Below are positions 6,431 to 12,825 of a stretch of 14,385 nucleotides of DNA, piece after piece. The translations under genes were made by a program, and so were the position numbers. Under the pieces are notes generated by a model that was given only the letters and a program-made list of their open reading frames with translations, had not been told where the DNA came from and ran no database searches. The stretch spans positions 1 to 14,385 of the forward strand of contig JAIDKM010000295.1 of assembly GCA_029051915.1 (NCBI GenBank). Direction: 5' to 3'. How positions within the stretch are numbered: the stretch's first letter is position 1; every line of letters begins with the position of its first letter. Source of the DNA: Alistipes sp. (GTDB lineage Bacteria; Bacteroidota; Bacteroidia; Bacteroidales; Rikenellaceae).

Positions 6431-7492
6431 ATGGCGGACATTGCGGCTGGACAACATTTCGATCCCGACGGAGTCGGCGTGGACAACGGAAACTATTTCG
6501 GGCTTCCTTTCGAACCCGAAGAAGCGGCGCTGGTGCTGATCTCGGCTCCGTGGGACGTAACGGTCTCCTATGGTGCGGGGACGGTTTACGGGCCCGATGC
6601 CATCATCGAAGCATCGACGCAGCTCGACTTCTACGATCCGCTTTCGCCCGACGCCTGGCGCCGGGGCATTGCGACGGCCGATGTAGACTATTCATTGCAG
6701 GAGGAGTCGCAGCGGCTGCGGGGCGATGCCGAGAAGGTGATCCGCCACCTTGAGCGGGGCGGGGCGCCCGACGACGACAGCATAGCCCGCAAGGTACGCC
6801 GGGTGAACGAAGCCTGCGCCGCCATGAACGCCAACATCGAAACGCAGGCCCGGCACTGGCTCGACCTGGGAAAGATCGTGGGGCTGGTCGGCGGCGATCA
6901 CTCGACGCCCTACGGACTGATCCGTGCGCTGGGCGCCCGGCATGCGGGTTTCGGCGTGCTGCACCTCGATGCCCACTGCGACCTGCGCGAAGCCTACGAA
7001 GGATTCGAATTCTCCCATGCGTCGATCATGTACAACGTCCTGCGCGACGTTCCCCAGGTAAGGAAGATCGTGCAGGTGGCCGTGCGCGACTTCAGCCGCT
7101 CGGAGCTGGAGCTGGCCGCCGCGTCGGAGCGGGTGGAGCAGTTCGACGACCTGTCGCTTGCGGCGGCGGAGTTCCGCGGTGAGACGTGGGACGAACAGTG
7201 CCGCCGGATCGTCGACCGACTGCCGCAAGAGGTCTATGTGAGCTTCGACATCGACGGTCTTTCGTTCGAAAACTGCCCCCATACCGGCACGCCGGTGTCG
7301 GGCGGTCTGAGCTTCAACAAAGCCATGTGGCTGGTCGATGCCGTGGCCCGTTCGGGCCGCCGGATCATCGGCTTCGACGTGGTGGAGGTGGCCCCCTCGC
7401 CCGAAGAGAGGCTCGATGCCATCACGGGTGCCCGCGTGCTGTGGAAACTCTGCGGCATAGCGCTGAAATCGAATGACGAACAACAAAAATAA
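6431..7492 (+). CDS. Agmatinase/arginase family ureohydrolase
   Basis: Ureohydrolases split guanidino compounds such as agmatine or arginine into urea and an amine using a two-manganese centre. The 353-residue protein has all six expected ligands: His157 in GGDHS, Asp180, His182 and Asp184 in DAHCDLR, and Asp273 and Asp275 in SFDIDG, plus HTGTPVSGGLS (284-294) and the conserved Glu319 in VVEVAP. The start MADIAAGQHFDPDGVGVDNG and the segment ISAPWDVTVSYGAGT (37-51) are typical of a Bacteroidota agmatinase-family clade. The reading frame is open far upstream through pdxB antisense, but the ATG at 6431 after the promoter is the real start. An insertion of about 40 residues precedes GGDHS. Substrate cannot be fixed from sequence, so I do not assign speB or rocF. 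nhaA begins 6 nt after the stop. Confidence 0.9.
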   Translation: MADIAAGQHFDPDGVGVDNGNYFGLPFEPEEAALVLISAPWDVTVSYGAGTVYGPDAIIEASTQLDFYDPLSPDAWRRGIATADVDYSLQEESQRLRGDAEKVIRHLERGGAPDDDSIARKVRRVNEACAAMNANIETQARHWLDLGKIVGLVGGDHSTPYGLIRALGARHAGFGVLHLDAHCDLREAYEGFEFSHASIMYNVLRDVPQVRKIVQVAVRDFSRSELELAAASERVEQFDDLSLAAAEFRGETWDEQCRRIVDRLPQEVYVSFDIDGLSFENCPHTGTPVSGGLSFNKAMWLVDAVARSGRRIIGFDVVEVAPSPEERLDAITGARVLWKLCGIALKSNDEQQK

Positions 7493-7498
7493 ATAGCT

Positions 7499-8884
7499 AT
7501 GCGTCTGTTTTCAATGTATCGGTGGGTGCGCAGCGGCCACAAACTTTCGCTGCGCAGCCGTGGTTTCATGGAAGCCCCCTGGGCGGGCGGCGTGGTGCTG
7601 CTGGCATGCGTGGTCGTAGCCATGCTGCTGGCCAATCTGCCCTTTACGAAGGAGTATTACCACCACTTCCTGGAGACCGATCTCTCGCTGGTGGTGAAGT
7701 CGCCCAGCGGTGCGATCGACTGGGCGTTCCCGCAAGGAATGACCGTCGAAAAGTTCATCAACGACTGCCTGATGGTGATCTTCTTCTTTACGGTAGGCCT
7801 GGAGATCAAGCGCGAAGTAGTCAACGGGCAGCTTTCGTCGGTGCGCAAAGCCATACTTCCGGTAGTGGCTGCGGCGGGCGGCATGCTGGCGCCGGCGCTG
7901 ATCTTCATGGTATTCAATCACGGAACGCTGGCGGCCAACGGCTGGGGAATCCCGACGGCGACGGATATTGCATTCGCCGTGGGCATTCTTTCGATGCTGG
8001 GCGACCGGGTGCCGGTCTCGCTCAAGATCTTCCTGACGGCCCTGGCGATCGCCGACGACCTGGGTGCCATTCTGGTGATCGCCTTCTTTTACGGCGGAGA
8101 ACTGCAACTCGGACTGCTGGCGCTGGCGCTGCTGGTCATGGCGGGCGTTTGGCTTCTGCACAAGATGGGTGAAAAACGGATGATCTTCTATCTGCTGCCT
8201 GCGGTGGCGGTGTGGGGTCTGTTCTACTATTCGGGCATCCACGCGACGCTCTCGGGCGTGGCGATGGCGATGCTGATCCCGATGGAGCCGCGCTACAGCA
8301 AGGAGTATTTTGTGCACAAGATGCGCTGGCTCAAAGAACATCTGCTGGCCGTCGAGGAGTCGCACGAAGAGTTCCCCAACGAAGAACACCGCTTCTATCT
8401 GCGTCAGATGTCGCAGCTGGGTACCCGCTCCGCAGGCATGAGCTACCGGCTGGAACATGCCCTGGCGCCCTACGTAACCTTTCTGATTATGCCGATCTTC
8501 GCGCTGGCCAACGCCGGAGTGGAGATCACCTCGCTCGAATACATCAACATATTCCGCTATTCGCCCCAGATCGGCTCGATCGGCATGGGCGTCTTCTTCG
8601 GCCTGCTGGTGGGCAAGCCGCTGGGCATCTTCGTTGCCAGCTGGCTGGCCGTGAAGTCGAAGATGGCCGTCATGCCCGAAGGCGCAAGCTGGAGAATGCT
8701 GCTGGCGGTGGCGTGTCTGGGCGGTATCGGCTTCACGATGTCGCTCTTCGTCGACTCGCTGGCCTACACCGATCCGGGGCTGATCGACCGCGGCAAGATC
8801 GCTATTCTGATGGGCTCGATGGCGGCAGCCGTAGCGGGCAGCCTGCTGATCCTGCTCTTCTCCCGAAAACAACCGCAACGATGA
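7499..8884 (+). CDS. nhaA: Na+/H+ antiporter NhaA
   Basis: NhaA exchanges internal Na+ (or Li+) for external protons across the inner membrane, controlling sodium and alkaline pH. The 461-residue protein has about a dozen hydrophobic segments. Key residues are present: Asp156 in TATDIAFAVG (E. coli Asp133), the ion-binding pair Asp186-Asp187 in ALAIADDLGA (Asp163/164) and Lys373 in GKPLGI (Lys300). It is longer than the 388-residue E. coli protein, mainly through a charged loop at about 265-312 (KEHLLAVEESHEEFPNEEHR), as in many Bacteroidota NhaA proteins. A second ATG at 7514 (MYRWVRSG) is a possible start. The gene follows the ureohydrolase by 6 nt and overlaps the FKBP-like gene by ATGA, so all three are one operon. 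Confidence 0.96.
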   Translation: MRLFSMYRWVRSGHKLSLRSRGFMEAPWAGGVVLLACVVVAMLLANLPFTKEYYHHFLETDLSLVVKSPSGAIDWAFPQGMTVEKFINDCLMVIFFFTVGLEIKREVVNGQLSSVRKAILPVVAAAGGMLAPALIFMVFNHGTLAANGWGIPTATDIAFAVGILSMLGDRVPVSLKIFLTALAIADDLGAILVIAFFYGGELQLGLLALALLVMAGVWLLHKMGEKRMIFYLLPAVAVWGLFYYSGIHATLSGVAMAMLIPMEPRYSKEYFVHKMRWLKEHLLAVEESHEEFPNEEHRFYLRQMSQLGTRSAGMSYRLEHALAPYVTFLIMPIFALANAGVEITSLEYINIFRYSPQIGSIGMGVFFGLLVGKPLGIFVASWLAVKSKMAVMPEGASWRMLLAVACLGGIGFTMSLFVDSLAYTDPGLIDRGKIAILMGSMAAAVAGSLLILLFSRKQPQR

Positions 8885-9576
8885 AACGGATATTTCTTGC
8901 CCTGCTGGTGCTCGGAACGACCGTCGCCTCCTGCTCGAAAAACTCGGGCGGCGGCGTGAAACTGAAGAACGACACCGATTCGATCGCCTACATCATCGGC
9001 ATGAATGTCGGGATGAACCTGATGCGGATGGACTCGACGCTCCGGGTCGACGTCCTCTGCGAAGGCATCCGCGATGTATTCCGTGCCGGAACGAAACTCT
9101 CGCCGGCCGATGCGGAGACCTACTATCTGCGCTATGTAACCTACACGCTGCCGGAGAAAGCCCGGGCCTACGAAGAACAATTCCTGGCTGACATCGCCAA
9201 GTCGAACCGGGCTTATGCCCGCACGTCGTCGGGCGTAACCTATACGGTGGGCGACGTAGGCGACCAGGAACGGATTCCGACGGCCGACCGCGACACGGTG
9301 GCGATCCGCTATGTGATCCGCACTGCCGACGGCCGGGAACTTTACTCCTCCTATGAACGCGGCGACACGCTTCGCTGTCCGGTGGGCGACTTGCGCAAAG
9401 GCGTGCGCGAGAGCCTGAAGCTGATCGGCAAAGGCGGCCGCATCGAAGCCTGGCTTCCGGCGGCGACGGCCTACGGAGCCGAAGGAGATGCCGAGCTGGG
9501 CATCGCACCCAACGCAACGCTCTATTATGAAATGGAGCTGATCGATGTGGTGAAATACACGAACCGGAGGCGGTAG
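8881..9576 (+). CDS. FKBP-type peptidyl-prolyl isomerase-like lipoprotein, divergent active site
   Basis: A 231-residue envelope lipoprotein: the signal peptide MKRIFLALLVLGTTVASC ends in a lipobox (VASC) with Cys18 as the lipidated residue. Residues about 32-112 form an FKBP N-terminal-type helical segment (DSIAYIIGMNVGMNL, later PADAETYYLRY), and about 118-225 an FKBP-like domain (VAIRYVIRTADGRELYSS, LIGKGGRIEAWLPAATAYG, YYEMELIDV). Several catalytic-pocket residues are changed compared with FKBP12: Asp37 becomes Tyr155 and Trp59 becomes Val175 in GVRESLKLIGKGG. It may act as a chaperone or scaffold rather than an isomerase (inference). Its ATG overlaps the nhaA stop by 4 nt, suggesting translational coupling. 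The next gene is another FKBP lipoprotein, but with its own promoter. Confidence 0.88.
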   Translation: MKRIFLALLVLGTTVASCSKNSGGGVKLKNDTDSIAYIIGMNVGMNLMRMDSTLRVDVLCEGIRDVFRAGTKLSPADAETYYLRYVTYTLPEKARAYEEQFLADIAKSNRAYARTSSGVTYTVGDVGDQERIPTADRDTVAIRYVIRTADGRELYSSYERGDTLRCPVGDLRKGVRESLKLIGKGGRIEAWLPAATAYGAEGDAELGIAPNATLYYEMELIDVVKYTNRRR

Positions 9577-9634
9577 GAGCCGGGACGGGCTGCGGCGAAT
9601 GCTTTGCATCCGGTTTAGATAGGCTGCGGCTCGG

Positions 9635-9660
9635 GAAAATGCAAACTTCGTTTGCTTTTC
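9635..9660 (+). repeat. Imperfect palindrome overlapping the promoter -33 region
   Basis: The arms gaaaa-t-gcaaac and gtttgc-ttttc pair over 11 bp with one bulged T and a ttc loop. It could be a weak terminator for the upstream FKBP gene (T-rich right flank), yet its right arm also contains the TTTG -33 element of the next promoter. Upstream, the 9-mer ggctgcggc occurs twice (9588-9596, 9622-9630). The compact arrangement resembles intergenic repeats common in Bacteroidales (recollection, not checked). Confidence 0.55.
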
Positions 9661-9682
9661 CGCTCGCCTTGCACTATCTTTG
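9651..9682 (+). promoter_or_regulatory. Promoter for the Mip-type FKBP lipoprotein gene
   Basis: TTTG (9651-9654) and TATCTTTG (9675-9682) are separated by 20 nt, matching both Bacteroidota promoter elements. The leader to the ATG at 9721 is about 30 nt. Confidence 0.82.
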
Positions 9683-9720
9683 TCCCTACGATTGCAAACA
9701 AGGTTTAAACAGATAAAACG

Positions 9721-10833
9721 ATGAAAAAGATTCTTTTTGCGGCAGCACTCGCCGCAATGACGCTGACCGCCTGCTGTGACGGTGGCAAAACCGCCGTTGT
9801 CATGGGCGATTCGTCGGAGTTCGACTCGCTCTCCTATGCACTCGGTGCCAACATCGCTACCGGTATGAGCTATCAACTCAGCGAAGTGCCGTTCGACTAC
9901 AAGGCGATCGACCGCGAATTCCAGAAAGCAGCGCTCAACAAGACGTCGGTGTCCCATGACGACGCCCGCAAGGTACTGCAGGACTACTTCAGCTACCAGA
10001 AATTCGCCCAGCGCAAGCAGGAGATAGCCCGCAAGCGTGCCGAAGCCGACAGCATCCGCCAGGCGAACGGCGAGGAACCCGAAAAGGTGTACGCTGCCGA
10101 TCCCGACATGTTCGAGTCCGAAGAGGAGCGTGAAGAAGTATCCTCGGCATTCGGAACCGATCTGGGCTACAACGTTCGTGAGAGCGGCCTGCCCCTGCAG
10201 GTCGTCTGGATGCTCGAAGGCATGCAGAACGTCCGCGACAAGAACGCCAAGATGTCGGAAGATGAAATCGGCCGCTACCTGCAGCACTACTTCATGGTAA
10301 CGCGTCCTGCCGAGAATGCCGAGGCTTCGAAAGCCTGGCTTGAGAAGATCGAGAAGAAGTCGGGCGTGAAGAAGACCGAATCGGGCCTGCTCTACAAAGT
10401 AATCAAGGCCGGCGACAAAAACCTGATGCCGTCGGATCCCCGCGATGTTGTAAAGGTACACTACACAGGTCGCCTGCGCACCGGTAAGGTATTCGACACG
10501 TCGCTTTTCAAGAACCGTCCGAAGGAGCAGCAGGAGATGATGAAGCAGCAACTTCCCGACAGTTATGACAAGGACGAGCCTGTGGAATTCCCGCTCAATC
10601 GGGTAATCAAGGGCTGGACCGAAGGTATGCAGCTGGTCGGCAAAGGCGGCAAGATCAAACTTTGGATCCCCTCCGAGCTGGCGTACGGTTCGAGCGACAA
10701 CGGTCGCATCGGCCCCAACGAGGCGCTGGAGTTCGAAGTGGAGCTGATCGACGTAACGCCCTACGAGGCGCCGGCTCCCGTCGAGGCGGAACCTGAAGCT
10801 CAAGGAGAAAATGCGTGGGCTCCGGCTGAATAA
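9721..10833 (+). CDS. Mip-like FKBP-type peptidyl-prolyl cis-trans isomerase lipoprotein
   Basis: A 370-residue lipoprotein that probably assists folding of envelope proteins by proline isomerisation. The signal peptide MKKILFAAALAAMTLTAC ends at Cys18, followed by a second Cys. Two FKBP_N-like helical units are visible: about 33-97 (SLSYALGANIATGMSYQL) and about 137-195 (SSAFGTDLGYNV, then WMLEGMQNV), joined by a charged coiled stretch (98-136). The catalytic domain covers about 216-347 and keeps KVHYTG (245-250), FDTS (258-261), VIKGWTEGMQLV (295-306) and LWIPSELAYGS (314-324). An insertion of about 22 Lys/Glu/Gln-rich residues (264-286) follows FDTS. The tail (348-370) is Pro/Ala/Glu-rich. 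It has its own promoter and terminator. Confidence 0.93.
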   Translation: MKKILFAAALAAMTLTACCDGGKTAVVMGDSSEFDSLSYALGANIATGMSYQLSEVPFDYKAIDREFQKAALNKTSVSHDDARKVLQDYFSYQKFAQRKQEIARKRAEADSIRQANGEEPEKVYAADPDMFESEEEREEVSSAFGTDLGYNVRESGLPLQVVWMLEGMQNVRDKNAKMSEDEIGRYLQHYFMVTRPAENAEASKAWLEKIEKKSGVKKTESGLLYKVIKAGDKNLMPSDPRDVVKVHYTGRLRTGKVFDTSLFKNRPKEQQEMMKQQLPDSYDKDEPVEFPLNRVIKGWTEGMQLVGKGGKIKLWIPSELAYGSSDNGRIGPNEALEFEVELIDVTPYEAPAPVEAEPEAQGENAWAPAE

Positions 10834-10854
10834 GGCGGAGTATCCGAGATGAAA

Positions 10855-10890
10855 CGCCGGCCCGGGAAACCGGGCCGGCGTCTTTTTATT
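10855..10890 (+). terminator. Intrinsic terminator of the FKBP gene
   Basis: An 11-bp GC-only stem (cgccggcccgg / ccgggccggcg, 10855-10865 and 10870-10880) closes a gaaa tetraloop and is followed by tctttttatt. It starts 22 nt after the stop codon. Confidence 0.92.
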
Positions 10891-10943
10891 GGGTGCAGGC
10901 TTTTTATGGAAGGAAGTTCGCTCCTCCTTGGGACAGCCGACAA

Positions 10944-10976
10944 AAAAACTTCGGACTTTGCGAGTCCGAAGTTTTT
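10944..10976. terminator. Bidirectional terminator between the FKBP and DUF3127 genes
   Basis: Fourteen-bp arms (aaaaacttcggact at 10944-10957 and its complement at 10963-10976) enclose a 5-nt loop. A T-rich flank follows on the plus strand, and seven A residues on the left give a T run on the minus strand. It ends the minus-strand gene stopping at 11033 and backs up the terminator at 10855. Confidence 0.88.
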
Positions 10977-11032
10977 GTTTTGCTGGAGCCGGGGGCTGAC
11001 CGCCGGGCGGGACTATGCCCCCCCCCTCCGTA

Positions 11033-11404
11033 TCAGAACGGCAGGTCGTCGACCTCTGCGGCCGGAGCCGAAGCGTAGGAGGGTTCTTCGCCCAGGGGCG
11101 GCATGTCGGGCATCGGAGCTGCCGGCGCCTCGGTCTGCTTGGGCTGGAGCCGCCATGCGCGGATGTCGGTATACCATCGCTCGTTGTACTCGCGCGACTC
11201 GACGTTGACCGAGACCTGATAGCTGGCACCCTCGCGCAACTTGGCCACGTCGTCGGGCCGGTTGAAGAAGGTTACGCAGATCTTGCGCGTGAACGACGAA
11301 CCGTCGTTGTAATCGAAAACCACGTCCTGACGCTGCCACTCGCCGCGTGCCGAAGTGCCTTTCGTTACGGGCATTATTTTGTAGACTGTTCCTTCGAATT
11401 CCAT
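11033..11404 (-). CDS. DUF3127 domain protein, OB-fold/SSB-like with acidic C-terminal tip
   Basis: A 123-residue protein starting MEFEGTVYKIMPVTKGTSAR. The first ~90 residues match DUF3127 (WQRQDVVFDYNDG, then FTRKICVTFFNR, ending WYTDIRAWRLQP), a Bacteroidota family with a predicted single-strand-binding-like OB fold. A Pro/Ala/Met-rich linker follows, ending in VDDLPF, closely resembling the DDDIPF tip with which SSB recruits repair and replication enzymes. Function is unproven; binding single-stranded nucleic acid is the likeliest reading. An in-frame ATG 39 nt upstream lies beyond the promoter box, so the start at 11402-11404 is chosen. It is monocistronic, between a promoter and a bidirectional terminator. 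A run of nine C residues (11018-11026) lies just after the stop. Confidence 0.88.
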   Translation of the reverse strand: MEFEGTVYKIMPVTKGTSARGEWQRQDVVFDYNDGSSFTRKICVTFFNRPDDVAKLREGASYQVSVNVESREYNERWYTDIRAWRLQPKQTEAPAAPMPDMPPLGEEPSYASAPAAEVDDLPF

Positions 11405-11431
11405 AGCTTTGTGCGGGTTTGTTTTGTGTCG

Positions 11432-11439
11432 CAAAGGTA
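11432..11439 (-). promoter_or_regulatory. Promoter -7 box for the DUF3127 gene
   Basis: The minus strand reads TACCTTTG, matching TAnnTTTG, 27 nt before the ATG. A TTTG lies upstream with only a 14-nt spacer, shorter than usual. Confidence 0.65.
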
Positions 11440-11473
11440 GCAATTTTTCGGGACAAAAAATTTTTCGTGCGAG

Positions 11474-11496
11474 AAAAAAAGCCTCCGGCGACGAGG
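11474..11496 (-). terminator. Possible weak terminator after the isomerase-like gene
   Basis: On the minus strand cctc, a 7-nt loop and gagg are followed by c and seven T residues, starting just after the stop codon. The four-pair stem is short, so this is tentative. Confidence 0.35.
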
Positions 11497-11497
11497 A

Positions 11498-12751
11498 TCA
11501 TGCCAGCCCGGCGAAGAAGGCTTCGAGAAGCGGCGTACGGTGGCCGGGCAGGATGACGTGGTGGTTGCCGATGGGATTTTTCAGGAAGTAATCCGCCGCT
11601 CCGCCGATTTGCAACACGATTTGCGTGCGGCACAGATCGCCCTCGTACTGGTTGCGGAGCAGCTCGGCGTCGATGATGCAGGCACGCGAGAGGTCGCCCG
11701 ACAATTTGAAGACCGTAACCTTGCCCTCGGGCAGCTCGCCGTGGATCGCCACACCGATGCCGGATTCGAAATGGGTGTCGTAGGTGTGGCTGCGCAGCAT
11801 GTCGAACGGCACGGTGCAGTGGGCGAAAAGCACTTCGCCGCTTTCGGGGTCGATGCGCGAGGGATTGGCCTGGAATCCGGAGACTCCGACGAGCGTCTGG
11901 GCGACGGTCATGGTGAGCAGTGCCGGAATGTCGCCCTCGCAACCGGAGGGAATGCCCTCGGCATTGAGCATGGCCAACGCCAGACACCCGGTGTTGCCGA
12001 CGGTGCCGAGCAGGTCGAAACAACGGAGGGTCAAACCTCCGAGTCCGTATTTTTCGATGATCCGTTTCAGACCGCCGTAGATGTGGAGCGCCCCCTCCCG
12101 GTAGGCTCGGACTTTTTCGGGCATCCGATCGGCCTGCTGCAACAGGGCTTCGACCGGCCCGTTCTGCGGGTACGATCTCTTTTTGATCTCCTCGATCAGT
12201 TCTTCGATGGGGATGTCGACGAGCTCGATGCCCAGTTTTTCCTGGACTTGCGCCCGGTCGGCCCGACTGGCGATCAACCAGTCGGACGGCTGACCGATGA
12301 CGCCCAGCCGGGTGCCGTCGAGACGTTTGCGTGCTGCCTCGACCTCGCAGAGGAGTTTCAGCCGCCGGGCGATGTAACGGCTGCTGCCGTGGATGATCTC
12401 GCCGGGGCAGTCGTTCAGGCGCAGGAACGAGAGGATCTCCATCGATGCGGCCAGGGAGTTGCTTTTGCCCGAAGTAAGCAGCCGCACGGGGCGGATCCTG
12501 CCGTCGGGCGTCCGGCTGACCTGCCCGAAGACCTCCTTGAAAAGGCCCTCCGTGCCGCCGGTGCGGACATAGACGACGCTAAGGTCTTCGGCTCCGAAAT
12601 CCGAGAAATCGGGGCCCTTGAGTATGAGCGTACAGATTTTATCCTGCGCTGCGAGTTCCCGTTCGATTTCGGCAAGGAACTGCGCTGACGCAGCATCGAG
12701 TGCCTGCTGGTCGTGCAGCGGCGATGTGAGGGTGTAAAGTCCGATGGTCAT
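11498..12751 (-). CDS. L-fucose/L-arabinose isomerase superfamily protein
   Basis: The superfamily interconverts aldoses and ketoses with a divalent metal. This 417-residue protein begins MTIGLYTLTSPLHDQQALDA and contains YVRTGGTEGLF (61-71), LLTSGKSNSLAASMEIL (91-107), GQPSDWLIAS (153-162), FDLLGTVGNTGCLALAMLNA (245-264), CEGDIPALLTM (271-281, with acidic candidates Glu272 and Asp274) and GNHHVILPGH (395-404, candidate His397 or His398). These resemble the acidic and histidine metal-ligand regions of the family, but I cannot place each ligand with certainty. It is shorter than E. coli FucI (about 590) or AraA (500). No sugar kinase, transporter or regulator is adjacent, so context gives no substrate; a true fucose isomerase (fucI) call is not justified. 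No clear TAnnTTTG box precedes the ATG at 12749-12751. Confidence 0.8.
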   Translation of the reverse strand: MTIGLYTLTSPLHDQQALDAASAQFLAEIERELAAQDKICTLILKGPDFSDFGAEDLSVVYVRTGGTEGLFKEVFGQVSRTPDGRIRPVRLLTSGKSNSLAASMEILSFLRLNDCPGEIIHGSSRYIARRLKLLCEVEAARKRLDGTRLGVIGQPSDWLIASRADRAQVQEKLGIELVDIPIEELIEEIKKRSYPQNGPVEALLQQADRMPEKVRAYREGALHIYGGLKRIIEKYGLGGLTLRCFDLLGTVGNTGCLALAMLNAEGIPSGCEGDIPALLTMTVAQTLVGVSGFQANPSRIDPESGEVLFAHCTVPFDMLRSHTYDTHFESGIGVAIHGELPEGKVTVFKLSGDLSRACIIDAELLRNQYEGDLCRTQIVLQIGGAADYFLKNPIGNHHVILPGHRTPLLEAFFAGLA

Positions 12752-12789
12752 GAGTCGGTAGTTTTTTAATAGGGAAATGAATCTTGCAT

Positions 12790-12820
12790 GTTAATTTTTG
12801 TTAATCTTTGAAAAATTAAC
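12790..12820. repeat. AT-rich inverted repeat downstream of the Fic gene
   Basis: gttaattttt (12790-12799) and aaaaattaac (12811-12820) are exact inverted copies; an alternative pairing uses tttttgttaa with ttaacaaaaa in overlapping positions. It lies in the gap between the Fic stop and the isomerase start. It may end Fic transcription, though no T run follows, or mark the edge of an acquired segment. Confidence 0.5.
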
Positions 12821-12825
12821 AAAAA

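Noticed and set aside
11018..11026. Run of nine C residues, considered as a phase-variable tract
   Set aside because: It lies in noncoding DNA just after the DUF3127 stop, with no promoter spacing or reading frame that it would switch.
8764..11229. Long minus-strand frame of 821 codons opposite the FKBP genes
   Set aside because: It spans two terminators and a promoter, shows no domain pattern, and lies opposite two clear lipoprotein genes.
11540..12688. Plus-strand frame of 382 codons opposite the isomerase-like gene
   Set aside because: It lacks recognisable motifs and its composition is that of a complementary-frame shadow.
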